Shown: positions 58,901 through 64,000 of the stretch, piece after piece | Layout: every line of letters begins with the position of its first letter | Position numbering within the stretch: the stretch's first letter is position 1 | Notes under the pieces: generated by a model | Databases searched by the model: none | Seen by the model: only the letters and a program-made list of their open reading frames with translations | Told to the model about the DNA's origin: nothing | Assembly: GCA_023213315.1 (NCBI GenBank) | Contig: JAKCPI010014905.1 | Location: 80,855 to 144,854, forward strand | Source: Euborellia annulipes | Taxonomy: Eukaryota > Arthropoda > Insecta > Dermaptera > Anisolabididae | Length of the DNA: 64,000 nt | Direction of reading: 5' to 3' | Program-made: the position numbers and the translations under genes

Positions 58901-59149
58901 GGTTCTAGCCCATCAAGTACGGCCTCAAGCAGCGGGGGTGGCCGATGCTCACCCGGTTGTAGTAAAGACTCTGACGGTGATGATGTAGCATCGACCCCAG
59001 CACCGGCACGCCATGGGGCCAAAGATCATCGGATAACGAAAACACGTAGTACACGCGGCGGGATTGGTGCTGGCGCCGGTGTACGTTGGCTTCAACCCCT
59101 TGAAGCCACCCTCGCCGATCTTATTGCCGTGATTGAAGCCAAAGGCTGA
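31859..59149 (+). CDS. USP34: USP34 (puffyeye) ubiquitin C-terminal hydrolase, 27 coding exons
   Basis: Complete orthologue of the giant deubiquitinase USP34; 3,572 residues as assembled, close to the human protein. It removes ubiquitin from substrates; family members act on Axin in Wnt signalling, and Drosophila puffyeye acts on Myc and Cyclin E. All 27 exons join with GT/AG sites in consistent phase. The N-terminus MCDICADFLDLLQS matches the human start, followed by helical-repeat regions and a very acidic stretch at about 604-640. A ubiquitin-like segment lies near 1,290-1,420. The USP domain runs from about 1,920 to 2,275: Cys1930 in NLGATCYM, His2226 in DGGHYYSF, Asn2246/Asp2247 in LFND. 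A long conserved helical C-terminal region follows. The last exon is low-complexity and lineage-specific. Exons are listed individually. Confidence 0.96.
32053..32149 (+). CDS. USP34: USP34 exon 2
   Basis: Acceptor TTTTTTTCAG. Encodes EEKVSRESEKRPLLKKYEVE and VYLFIQSWAS, then AG carried over to exon 3 to make Arg, which gives WASRQCMCCF as in human WTQRQCLCCF. The donor reads AG then GTAAAT. Confidence 0.88.
33195..33375. mobile_element. Fold-back element with hammerhead-like motifs
   Basis: Arms of about 85 bp share GTTCAATAAAACT and CCAGAATAAGA in inverse orientation. The tip has CGAAACGTC on the minus strand and CTGAAGATGG with GGCCGAAGCATC on the plus strand, both degenerate hammerhead-type strings. 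Confidence 0.55.
33546..33826. mobile_element. Fold-back element with hammerhead-like motif
   Basis: Inverted arms of about 90 bp (CAAATTTGAAAGATAC, TTATAAGATAAACTTAACG). On the minus strand the tip reads CCGATGA, a short spacer, then CGAAACGTC. A left flank with TTTAAACTTTCTACCGT ties it to the 9,660 and 27,882 repeats. Confidence 0.6.
34015..34190. mobile_element. Fold-back repeat pair
   Basis: GGACCGAAA, CAAACTACCCTGATTTTT and their inverse copies face each other (34,090-34,169). Just upstream, ACTTGATAACGG, a CTGC/GCAG stem and TCGAAACGTT (34,045-34,080) form another hammerhead-like string on the plus strand. Confidence 0.5.
34345..34505 (-). mobile_element. tRNA-headed SINE (family A)
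   Basis: Minus strand: head with GGGGTTAGCGTGCTGGCC and GGGTTTGCATCCCGTCTC, body with GGTAGCCAATCC, tail with GGCCTTTGTTGCCGAC. Nearly full length apart from the poly-A end. Confidence 0.75.
34556..34608. other. Perfect three-way-junction inverted repeats
   Basis: Outer stem CTGGTTGCAT/ATGTAACCAG (10 bp with one G-T) encloses AGGTT-CAAA-AACCT and TGACC-AAT-GGTCA. ATGATGA sits between the inner stems, recalling a type III hammerhead, but the GAAA element is missing. Confidence 0.5.
35045..35790 (+). CDS. USP34: USP34 exon 3
   Basis: Residues 47-295. QCMCCFRDSKNYERF matches the human block. A Glu/Lys-rich insert follows, then WTIQEKENLLQFLSKVF and the conserved FPLYVACKHSGH and VYILRNVCLFCK region. 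Ends with one base before GTAAGA. Confidence 0.93.
35791..36376 (+). other. USP34 intron 3
   Basis: AT-rich intron. No repeat family or structure recognised. Confidence 0.7.
36377..36648 (+). CDS. USP34: USP34 exon 4
   Basis: Residues 296-386: FIWSAVKDPLD, LDLAFKYFSSSTLTMRLAGI and IFGPNLHVE, all strongly conserved with human USP34. Phase 0 out. Confidence 0.95.
36721..36939 (+). CDS. USP34: USP34 exon 5
   Basis: Residues 387-459: VIKQSHIILSFLAMENK, DIIWQAAQLKHCSKQVHDLL, then LEPKDHTEQ. Phase 0 both sides. Confidence 0.95.
36940..37281 (+). other. USP34 intron 5
   Basis: AT-rich, 342 bp, with nothing recognised. Confidence 0.7.
37282..39650 (+). CDS. USP34: USP34 exon 6 (largest)
   Basis: Residues 460-1249. 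Begins SLYLASSLIKFIWNN as in human. An Ala/Gly-rich patch and a Lys-rich then almost pure Asp/Glu stretch (about residues 604-640) are disordered. KSEKNMADFDGEESGCEDEL is almost identical to human. Helical repeats then include LLWDLLQDD, RMKFIEGCLENLANNRSVVI, YSHQTEIQVRLQFLTSIF and LETFRRR. Phase 0 in; AG is carried out. Confidence 0.96.
39923..40208 (+). CDS. USP34: USP34 exon 7
   Basis: Residues 1249-1344: YAYHLRRWTLEGHG, IPLELLSTDYVADLRAEVVK (start of the ubiquitin-like segment) and GPIRMITQ. Matches human RFAYHLRQWQIEG. Confidence 0.94.
40292..40549 (+). CDS. USP34: USP34 exon 8
   Basis: Residues 1345-1430: GQELTTEYDEKTLSEMGFKD, VYISLGASR, LPPPPKESLPTLLLLQPEYF. Ends GGC before GTGAGT, phase 0. 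Confidence 0.94.
40618..40842 (+). CDS. USP34: USP34 exon 9
   Basis: Residues 1431-1505: LSRRVWDILTLLPTSPILL and KLMYSLYIVESLSRPSKR, conserved. Donor CTG then GTATGT. Confidence 0.92.
40891..41320. mobile_element. Non-autonomous DNA transposon, copy 1 (intron 9)
   Basis: Shares its left end (AAAGGGCTTTGGAAG), AATATATAAATATAGGCTCAT-type centre and right end (GGACTAAAGATTC, TGTGCCCTCCTGAA) with the copy at 43,311. No open frame. Confidence 0.7.
41370..41475 (+). CDS. USP34: USP34 exon 10
   Basis: Residues 1506-1540: HSWSQMFVQHGGLRHLFDIF aligns with human NSWSCKFVAAGGLQQLLEIF. Ends with one base before GTTAGT. Confidence 0.9.
41476..42092 (+). other. USP34 intron 10
   Basis: AT-rich with TA microsatellites around 41,740 and 41,910. 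No repeat family recognised. Confidence 0.65.
42093..42295 (+). CDS. USP34: USP34 exon 11
   Basis: Residues 1541-1608: EWQQDCLATLLKLLHQLGV and RNKRGRRLRKGSSDKLAVPK. Donor GAT then GTAAAT. Confidence 0.92.
42424..42525 (+). mobile_element. SINE tail fragment with poly-A (intron 11)
   Basis: GGCCTAAGTTGCCGAAAAGA, several GTGTGAATG units and a poly-A run match the last 100 bp of the SINE at 4,029. Confidence 0.7.
42571..42690 (+). CDS. USP34: USP34 exon 12
   Basis: Residues 1609-1648: AMLKMMKINTVMPRLTSILQ and DPNHYKTGFWGRAQ. Phase 0 both ends. Confidence 0.9.
42786..43058 (+). CDS. USP34: USP34 exon 13
   Basis: Residues 1649-1739: VVHYAMSLLVSWVHSKEEV, then REVCTALYRLCLG, matching human SHYSMWLLVSWAH. 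Phase 0. Confidence 0.93.
43191..43287 (+). CDS. USP34: USP34 exon 14
   Basis: Residues 1740-1771: GPACRDYFWLLCRLVDSLP, as in human GCKEYFWLLCKLVDNI. One base carried over. Confidence 0.93.
43311..44029. mobile_element. Non-autonomous DNA transposon, copy 2, with SINE insertion (intron 14)
   Basis: Ends AAAGGGCTTCGGGAGG and (reversed) AAGGGGCTTCAGGAGG. It is longer than the intron 9 copy because it contains a SINE head (43,372-43,470, minus), a hairpin CAAATACC/GGTATTTG-type pair at 43,535-43,595 and the piece shared with 21,970. Confidence 0.7.
43372..43470 (-). mobile_element. tRNA-headed SINE head nested in a DNA transposon
   Basis: Minus strand TTGGTGTAGGAGTTAGCGTG, then GTTCGGATCCCAGGCAGTCC and GATTTTATTTATGCC, the same order as the copy at 4,029. 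Confidence 0.65.
44163..44374 (+). CDS. USP34: USP34 exon 15
   Basis: Residues 1772-1842: DIDGLAKKIASSILSRDYLE, IEDDGLIGLLNLMSNVIKHG and SKEGQEFLLQ, close to human VEDDGLTGLLRLATSVVKHK. Confidence 0.95.
44661..44829 (+). CDS. USP34: USP34 exon 16
   Basis: Residues 1843-1898: VFEFLFALPNPRKR, PKCKSQLSRSSAYDLLGDMV. It is the helical lead-in to the catalytic domain. One base carried over. Confidence 0.94.
44830..45842 (+). other. USP34 intron 16 with mariner remnant
   Basis: AT-rich intron. The only recognised content is the mariner C-terminal fragment at about 45,420-45,620. Confidence 0.6.
45420..45620 (+). pseudogene. Mariner transposase C-terminal remnant
   Basis: In one frame FQDNGDN (compare the mariner HQDNARPH catalytic block) runs into ELRFELLSHPSFFSDLAPSD and YSLF, the signature of the third catalytic Asp in mariner transposases. 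The frame is broken upstream and downstream and no ends are visible. Confidence 0.7.
45843..46072 (+). CDS. USP34: USP34 exon 17: catalytic cysteine box
   Basis: Residues 1899-1975: YPWDYWPHEDGRSDCGYVGL then TNLGATCYMASCMQHLYMMP. Cys1930 is the nucleophile of the USP fold. WDYWPHED directly precedes the domain in human too. Confidence 0.97.
46073..46436 (+). other. USP34 intron 17
   Basis: AT-rich, 364 bp, with nothing recognised. Confidence 0.7.
46437..47159 (+). CDS. USP34: USP34 exon 18: USP domain body
   Basis: Residues 1976-2216: ESERKAYNPRSFCKVYTMDH, NTGEQKDMAEFFIDLVSKLE (QQD-type box), LFGGVLSNNVVSLDCEHVS, YTCSQCGKKVRAEKR (CxxC of the finger), CFNTMRYTFNMVTM and FPLRLDMSGY. A Lys/Glu-rich insert precedes YEYDLIGVT. 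Confidence 0.97.
47330..47378 (-). mobile_element. SINE tail fragment (intron 18)
   Basis: Minus strand CTCAGTAGCCGAAAAGGG matches the SINE tail. Very short. Confidence 0.35.
47412..47698. mobile_element. Fold-back element with hammerhead-like motifs (intron 18)
   Basis: Near-perfect arms of about 140 bp (GGAAGTAGAGGCAGCCAAGA at one end, TATATATGCTCAGAGTTAG near the tip). On the right arm, plus strand, CTGAGGATGGTTC, a GGGCC partner, GAAAC and ATC occur in hammerhead order. The left arm has GGACCGAAACGTC on the minus strand. Confidence 0.7.
47843..49759 (+). CDS. USP34: USP34 exon 19: histidine box and helical C-terminal region
   Basis: Residues 2217-2855: VHTGTADGGHYYSFIRDR (His2226), KWFLFNDAEVKPF (Asn2246/Asp2247) and FGGEMTSKTYDSVTDKFMDF close the USP domain. 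DNMHFLRDKNIFEHSYFNF, EKPTMVQWVELLTKQFN, IKCPNQMVRQMFQRLCIHVI and GKGLPFLYQQIKDGIN then follow human closely. A Thr/Pro linker precedes them. Confidence 0.97.
49760..50361 (+). other. USP34 intron 19
   Basis: AT-rich, about 600 bp. No repeat family or structure recognised. Confidence 0.65.
50362..50552 (+). CDS. USP34: USP34 exon 20
   Basis: Residues 2856-2919: FGQYFLDLWQLFHPKLSEPS, HHNKQALLLYWHHVCVDCPE and VTKNIAFNYIL. Two bases carried over. Confidence 0.95.
50970..51133. mobile_element. Fold-back element with hammerhead-like motif (intron 20)
   Basis: GTAGTAGAAGGAGAATA and its reverse copy bound about 160 bp. The minus strand at the tip reads GTCCCAAACAGGACCGAAAC then GTC, a good stem II, GAAA and cleavage triplet. 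The CUGAUGA part is lost. Confidence 0.6.
51225..51400. mobile_element. Fold-back element with hammerhead-like core, copy 4 (intron 20)
   Basis: Left arm ATACAAATTAAACACTAGG and AAAGGTTTTATTAATTAA as at 8,094 and 9,717. Minus strand 51,294-51,344: CACTT/AAGTG stem I, TGATGA, GACAA/TTGTC stem II, GAAA and the 8-nt palindrome ATACGTAT as stem III. The C of CUGAUGA is replaced. The right arm is truncated. Confidence 0.65.
51504..51918 (+). CDS. USP34: USP34 exon 21
   Basis: Residues 2919-3057: ADHEDQEVVMFNRGMLPAYY, LRLCCLQSRTFTRQLANHQN, LQVLDGRTSWATLILAFRTL. Strong conservation. Confidence 0.96.
52432..52508. repeat. Perfect-looking hairpin inside the mariner remnant
   Basis: GTGTGACTGGCGCACAG, CACAACTTTC and their inverse copies GAAAGTTGTG and CTGTGCTTGTCACAC face each other over about 15 nt. 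Confidence 0.7.
52560..52930 (+). mobile_element. Unclassified dispersed repeat, second copy
   Basis: AATTTTAATCAAAATTC, AAAGTACATCAGTAAAGTAC, GGCCGATTTTGAT, CACTTTTTTGG and AATTTTTGACATG occur in the same order as at 5,505-6,000. Confidence 0.65.
53391..53625 (+). CDS. USP34: USP34 exon 22
   Basis: Residues 3058-3135: AFHTLHMMHHEASTCQVYGD matches human SFNTLHMMYHEATACHVTGD, then LRKLATLLNTYNPPDMRSL. One base carried over. Confidence 0.95.
53626..54624 (+). other. USP34 intron 22
   Basis: AT-rich, about 1 kb. An AACAACAAA/TTTGTTGTT-type inverted pair lies near 54,230-54,270. No gene or repeat family recognised. Confidence 0.6.
54625..54845 (+). CDS. USP34: USP34 exon 23
   Basis: Residues 3136-3209: DLLKEMLLLLPNEVIQVLVP, SHNTIPMGPYFPRPMGIK, RPARPLVQMAVP. 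Phase 0 out. Confidence 0.94.
55033..55243. mobile_element. Fold-back element with hammerhead-like motifs (intron 23)
   Basis: Arms of about 100 bp (GCAGCCAAAGTAGTTT and inverse). Minus strand of the left arm: GTGATGATGGTC, a GACC partner, then GAAA, in hammerhead order. The plus strand of the right arm has a degenerate equivalent. Confidence 0.65.
55249..55412. mobile_element. Near-perfect palindromic MITE (intron 23)
   Basis: ATGAAAAACATATAAACAAG, then TATTTATTAATTTAAATAA and AAGGTA, are mirrored exactly at the other end. ACCACGGATC/GGTCCGTGGT forms the inner stem over a short loop. Confidence 0.75.
55564..55767 (+). CDS. USP34: USP34 exon 24
   Basis: Residues 3210-3277: YHEFIDVMCRLAIN and GFEGVPLHLTFFPKLWVDIY, as in human EGLPLHLALFPKLWTEL. 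Confidence 0.95.
55895..56032 (+). CDS. USP34: USP34 exon 25
   Basis: Residues 3278-3323: DYAEAVLLDERTSLNTDIIF matches human EYIKCILMDERTFLNNNIVY. Phase 0. Confidence 0.93.
56945..57147. mobile_element. Tc1-like palindromic MITE, copy 3
   Basis: CAGCGAGGGTCAATA and (reversed) CATTGAGGGTCAATATTAAG ends with TA flanks. Arms have CCACCCATGCGTTTTCTAC. Confidence 0.8.
57250..57516. mobile_element. Fold-back element nested in the 1.36-kb element
   Basis: Arms of about 120 bp, nearly identical (AATTTATTGCAAATGATTCT, GAGCTACAGTTTCGGAG, CATTTTCAGACTAC). The loop is centred near 57,383. Confidence 0.75.
57692..57977 (+). CDS. USP34: USP34 exon 26
   Basis: Residues 3324-3418: CNLIDNLVSSLSEIAGSVDI and MNGDLRALSLVYR match human LNGDLRALALLLS. 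Ends in a Ser/Pro-rich part. One base carried over before GTACGC. Confidence 0.93.
58065..58326. mobile_element. hAT-like MITE (intron 26)
   Basis: AGGGACCGACCGAAG and (reversed) AGGCTCCGACCGAAAC bound 262 bp. Repeated TTTCGGTTTCGG motifs follow the left end. ATTTATTATT is present on both flanks (58,055-58,064 and 58,327-58,336), consistent with a target duplication. Confidence 0.75.
58686..59149 (+). CDS. USP34: USP34 last exon
   Basis: Residues 3419-3572. Mostly Ser/Ala/Gly/Asn/Glu low complexity (a long Asn run, then Ser/Ala runs), unlike human. The end RWLQPLEATLADLIAVIEAKG is a plausible helix like the human C-terminal DTLCRTIEST region. The acceptor TATATATAG is weak but the phase fits and the stop is at 59,147. 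Confidence 0.85.
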
Positions 59150-60430
59150 CATTCTCGTTCCCTCCCTCCGTCCTCCTCCCCTAAAAGCACTCGTGTCGCC
59201 GTAGAGAGCTCTATTGGATGTTCGTAGTGGCGTGTAGCCTTGCTGCAGACTGCCTCCGCCATTCATTCCCATATCTATTACACACTCTTTCTATCTCTCA
59301 TATATATCTATCTATATAATCAAATCACACACTTACTTTTGATCAGGATGAACAGATTTTTACGTAAATACTCTTCATCCTAATCATAAGTAACTTATTA
59401 CCCCAATAAAACAAAATTATTTCTCATTCTCTATTTAAGTATATATATATATATATTTAGATATATACGATTGATTATAAATGTCCCACGCTTTTCGCTG
59501 TTTGGGTCCAGAATTCATTCCATTTAATTTAATTTAACTTAATCAGAATATGTGATATTCTTTAATTGTTGACTTTACTCTAGGAGTCACCATCACTTAA
59601 AAGCTTTAAGATTTTATCATTTTTTTTTTGTCAACCAACACACTATTTTTAATTTTTACCATCATCCCCTAGTCTTTCATCCTCTCTCCAAGATAAAAAA
59701 AAATAATAATTTGTAAAACAAACCTGTTTATATACATTGTAATTATTGTTTTATAAAATATTTTAATTTTCTTTTTTTTTTTTTTAAGAGAGTTATTGAT
59801 TATTATATATGATATAAATATACCGTATGGATCAAGATCAAAACAAAAAAAACAATTTAATTCTCCAGTGAACTCCCGTTTGTCCATTCTTTAATTTTAT
59901 TGTCATTACAAAAGATTTAGATCTGATCTCAAAGTATTGAATGGACTCTTTAAATACATTTATCTAGATTATTTTTTAATATTATTTCTCTAAATCACTT
60001 TGAGACTGAATTATTAGTAAATCAAACTGGCTCTATTTATAGTAACTCTACGTAATATCCTATTAGTAATAAATATTTATTTTTTTCTTTTGTACATTTT
60101 AATTTGGCTTGTATATTGTGTGGGCGCGGTTTTATTTTAATTTGCTTTGTTGGCTTATATACAGAGTGAGGGATTATATATATATACAAAAGATAGAAAA
60201 CTTGAAGAATCCATTTTACTTCGCAGTGTTTATTTTAAATTATGATATGCCTACAAAAAAGTAACTACAAAGAATATAACGAGATTGAGAAGTTTCTGGT
60301 TTTGTTATTCTATTTATATATCCATAAAAAAAAATTCTATTGTAATATTTTGCTACTGATATGGAATAAATAATATTAATAAATTTTTTTATTTATTCGA
60401 TAAAGTATCATTCTGAAAAGAATTGAATAA
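59150..60430 (+). other. USP34 3' UTR and flank
   Basis: No gene. The first good poly-A signal is AATAAA at 59,405-59,410. The rest is AT-rich. Confidence 0.55.
59405..59410 (+). terminator. Candidate poly-A signal of USP34
   Basis: AATAAA about 255 nt after the stop codon. Other AATAAA matches exist downstream, as expected in AT-rich DNA. Confidence 0.4.
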
Positions 60431-60464
60431 TATTTATTATTTTTTTATATATATAAATCTGGAA

Positions 60465-60775
60465 TACTTTTGCGACCGGATATATGCGAAGATAAGTTTT
60501 CTCGGGTTAATTCGCGTTGAATGTTGAGATTTACTCGACAAGCCTCGATCAAACACAAATACGATTACACAAAAGCAGATCTCAGAGACAAAATCAAACC
60601 TCAGAGGCATCCACCAAACAGACCAGCAAGACTGCGATCCTGTAAACAATCCCCATCCACCATTATCTCCTAAATCCCATTTCTCTTGAAAATAACTCCA
60701 AAACAGGACCCGAACCGTCGAGTAAATCTCAACAACCAACGCGACTTAACCCGAGAAAACTTGACTTCATATATA
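60465..60775. mobile_element. Element with about 60-bp terminal inverted repeats
   Basis: AAGTTTTCTCGGGTTAA, CGCGTT and GTTGAGATTTACTCGAC recur reversed at 60,715-60,765. The interior is GC-richer and partly open on the minus strand (100 codons) without recognisable homology. (AT)n tracts lie at both edges. Confidence 0.65.
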
Positions 60776-61424
60776 TATATATATATATATATATGCTAAC
60801 GGGCCAAACAGTCCAAGCCATAGTAGAAAAAGATCATATATATATAATAAAATGGTTGATATTTTTCACCAGATAGTGTCAAATAAATTTAAAAAATTAA
60901 TTTTACTTTATTTATTTCATATTTTTGACAAAACGTTATATAAAATAATCTTATTTTCATTGATTTTTATTATTCAATTTCATTCATTCGGTAAAAATTG
61001 TTTGTTGATTATGTTGGATGGATATATAAAATTCGCAGGACGTAACAAAACCTTAAGGGAGGGAGGACATAGTTCAATTAGGAAAGTAATTAATTCTTTA
61101 GCGAATTAGGAGCCCGGGGCTTTTCAAACCTAAAACATCAAAATAGGCCTATATCATTAACAATTTCATGTTTTCTACTTTGGAGATATTTTCTCTCTTA
61201 TATTTATTGATAAATTTTGAATCGAAATATTTCATATAAATTAAGAAACGAACACCAATTTTTTTTTTCAATCGCCATAAAATCAAATCAAGGCTGAATA
61301 TCAAAATGGTTTAATTGATGGATATGTTGTGGGCTTTCTCAGCACTACGACATTAAAGATCTATTCTATATTATTCAAATAGATACAAATAATGAGCAAA
61401 ACAGCTAGATTATATTTCAATTTA

Positions 61425-61560
61425 TTGTCAAACCAGGGCCAACGTTTCGGTCACATATGGGACCTTCATGGCCAGGTTAATGTCTGAAAAATATATTAAT
61501 CCTCACCAAGTATGCCCAATATTACTTGGAGATGATTAATATATTTTTCAGACATTAATA
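61425..61560. mobile_element. Fold-back with hammerhead-like motif
   Basis: TAATGTCTGAAAAATATATT and its reverse copy flank an ACTTGG/CCAAGT stem (61,481-61,556). Next to it, minus strand 61,430-61,478 reads AACC-GGCC, ATGAA, GGTC/GACC stem, GAAAC, GTT, GGCC-GGTT: a good stem I and II, but the UG of CUGAUGA is deleted. Confidence 0.6.
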
Positions 61561-61721
61561 CATTAACATTGTATTTGTTGTACTGTTCCTTTTATCCTGA
61601 AAATGGACATCTAACTCTGTTACTTCTATACAAATGAGTAAGTTCGAAATAACGCTGGCGTACAGATATGATAAATGCCTTTAATTTTATAGTTTGTAAT
61701 TAACTTCTGTAAATTTCCTTG

Positions 61722-61800
61722 ACCTGTGACTCAGAGGTAAAGCATAGCTTCTGGTGCTAGAGGTCGAGGTTACGCTTCCCTTCCCAGGCGAAAAATAAAC
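61722..61800 (+). mobile_element. tRNA-headed SINE head (family B)
   Basis: GTGACTCAGAGGTAAAGCAT (A box) and GTCGAGGTTACGCTTCCC (weak B box) match the reverse of the 6,127-6,290 copy. Confidence 0.55.
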
Positions 61801-63179
61801 CATTTTGATATTCACTCTTTTTTTTTTAGATCTTATAGCCCATGGGAGGTTGAAAAAAATATTTCATTACCCAATAAACTTTATTCTTATTTTAAAATTT
61901 TTTAATTTTAATTTAATATCGATATTTAATTGATTCTTAATAAAAGACTTGTTTCGATTTAACTCTGTTTTATTTGTAATTTTTACAAATAAATCACAGT
62001 TAAATTTTATTAATGATAACAACTCTGAAAGCCTAAAATTTAATTGATTTATTTATTTCAATAACAATTAAATAGCCAGTAGTAAAATTTTTAAAAACTC
62101 GTTAATATTCTCGAACGTCTAGTTACTTTTTGCATGCATAAATATGAATATTATTAATTAGAGTATGAAACAAGAGTTAGATAACTTAAATGATTAAACT
62201 TTACTAAACATTAAAAAAAAAAAAAACATAAAAAACCTTCTATGAAGGTATTTTTTATTACTTTTGTTTCAAATTCTAATTAAACGAAATAACTATATAT
62301 CTTTAAAAAAAAGATCTGTCTTCAAATCAGCTTTAGATTTAATAAATAATAAAGAAGAAAGAGAAAAAAAAAATATTTTTAATTATTTAAATATCAAGTT
62401 TTGTATATATATATATATATATTGAATATATTATTTTTTCTTTAATTTGGTCATATATTCATATGATAAATATAAATATTGATCGTTTCTTTTAAAAATC
62501 TCTTTTATAAACCCCTGGCAAGGAAGATTTATTCTTTATTTTATAATTTAAAAGAATAATTCAAAGTTTGATTAGGAATTTTTCTGTTGTGATATTTAAT
62601 CTTCATTGTCTTAATTTATATATCCTAATCTTTCTTTGAACATTTTTTTTTTTTTTTTTGACATATTATAATAATAACAAATTACTCTTATTAACACTCT
62701 GTATATATACATAGCTGAATGCATTTATCCGGAAATTTAATTTATATAAAATACAATCAGCAGCATTTGCGCCCTTTTTCTCTTGTGAATTTATTTATGA
62801 TTTCTAAGAGAGGGGAACGAAAGAGAATGTTGTTGTTGTTTGTTGTTATTTGTCAGGGTGCAGGGTTTATTCATGTGCCAGTTTAACGAATGATTGTGTA
62901 TTTCCCATGAAAAAAAAAAAATATGGAAAGATAAGAAAAATTAATTAATATAAGAGTTCAATCAATTTTGGATACAGTTAATTCTTTTTCTATATGTAAA
63001 TAAAATGAAATATTAATCAATTCATTTTCTCTCATCCATTTTCCTTTCTATATTCTCCAAATTAATGTTTTTCAGCAATTTTTCGGTTTTAAAATAGCAG
63101 CATAGTAAGTGTATATGTAAGGTTTAACAATCTTAAAAAACTCACAGAAAACTAATAATTAAATTCCTCACAATTTTTA

Positions 63180-64000
63180 TTGGGTTGATGCATAATTATC
63201 CGGCTTTTATATCGGCCCGTTTTTCATCAGTTTAGTTTATATTTTTGTATGAAAATAATCTTATCTATTTTTTCAGAAAAATGTGTGTCGAAAACATAGT
63301 CATATTCGCCATATTATGCTTCACTAAAGGATGGAAAGCAGCGCGATCTCAACGAACTTTTTGGCAAAGGTACAATCCGCGAAAGTCATTGTAGGGAGTG
63401 GTTTGCCCGTTTCAAATCAGGTGATACCAGCTTGAAGGATAAGCCAGGAAGAGGTCGGCCATCGGATTTCGATGATCAGGCTCTTCTGGCAGCCGTGGAA
63501 GATGACGAGAGCCTGACAACACAAATGCTGGCTGAAGACTTCAATGTCAATCAATCCACGGTTCGTTCGTCGCCTCAAAAAGTTTGGAAAAGTGTGCAAA
63601 ATCGCTGGATGGGTTCCCCACAAGCTCTCCGACAACAACAGAGCCTATCGCGTTCGAATTTTCAGCGAAACGAACAAATAAGAATCTTGTCACAGGGGGA
63701 TGAGCCATGGCTTCTCTTCAAAAACTTCAAAAGAAAGAAGGTTTGCGTTGCGCCAGGTGTTTCCCCCAAAGGAATACCGAAACATGTCCACTGTAAGAGG
63801 GCTATGTGGGGTGTGTGGTGTGACAAAAAGTTCGTTGAGATGGCGAAATGACTGTTCTGCTTCCCATCCTTTCTCGAAGTGGTAGAGCATAATATGGCCA
63901 ATATAACTATGGTTTTCGACACGCATTTTTCTGAAACAATAGAGAAGATTATGTTCATACAAAAATAATAAACAAACGCTACTTTTCACTGATGAAAAAC
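63180..64000 (+). mobile_element. Palindromic mariner-family element, runs off the window
   Basis: Left end TTGGGTTGATGCATAATTAT. A broken transposase follows: DLNELFGKGTIRESHCREWF, SGDTSLKDKPGRGRP and TTQMLAEDFNVNQSTV (helix-turn-helix region), then GDEPWLLFKNFKRKK (first catalytic Asp in GDE). It has frameshifts and an internal stop. From about 63,828 the sequence is an inverted copy of the element's own first 180 bp or more, including the transposase start region. The second catalytic half is absent. Confidence 0.85.

Larger units (their letters stand above)
60776..63179. other. AT-rich spacer with repeats, no gene seen
   Basis: Contains the hairpin at 61,430-61,560, the SINE at 61,722 and TA microsatellites near 62,410. 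No coding homology on either strand. Confidence 0.6.

Overview
The window is AT-rich animal nuclear DNA (introns and spacers look about 75-80% A+T by eye). It carries two large intron-split genes on the + strand, with dense short transposable elements between and inside them. Gene content and repeat style (tRNA-headed SINEs, mariner, hAT and Tc1-like pieces, palindromic MITEs) point to an arthropod. A caligid copepod such as a salmon louse would fit, but that species-level guess is inference only.

Gene 1 (ATG at 13,815, stop at 26,958; 9 coding exons, 1,626 residues as assembled here) is a KDM3/JMJD1-type JmjC histone H3K9 demethylase. It has a long low-complexity N-terminus, an AT-hook, the KDM3 cysteine-rich zinc finger, an LXXLL motif and a complete JmjC iron site. 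A likely promoter (two CCAAT boxes, Inr plus a correctly spaced DPE) and a noncoding first exon lie at 1,640-1,835. That implies a first intron of about 12 kb (1,836-13,799), filled with SINEs, fold-back repeats and several GC-richer blocks that may be regulatory. Two later introns of this gene hold five copies of a roughly 140-nt RNA. All five have the H/ACA snoRNA layout (hairpin, ANANNA hinge, hairpin, ACA or ATA tail), and paired bases change together between copies. This is the strongest apparently undescribed item here.

Gene 2 (ATG at 31,859, stop at 59,149; 27 coding exons whose phases all agree, 3,572 residues) is the complete orthologue of the giant deubiquitinase USP34 (Drosophila puffyeye). 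Its USP catalytic domain spans exons 17-19, with Cys1930, His2226 and Asn2246/Asp2247. Many of its introns carry separate insertions: palindromic MITEs, hAT and mariner remnants, and fold-back elements.

The repeats show three themes. Several fold-back families carry hammerhead-ribozyme-like sequence (UGAUGA, stem, GAAA, palindromic stem III), usually in opposite orientations on the two arms. Two mariner copies (51,953-53,265 and 63,180 to the window end) have turned into palindromes of their own 5' halves. A Tc1-like palindromic MITE with TA flanks occurs three times. The stretch 59,150-63,180 is USP34 3' sequence and repeat-rich spacer with no gene I can support.
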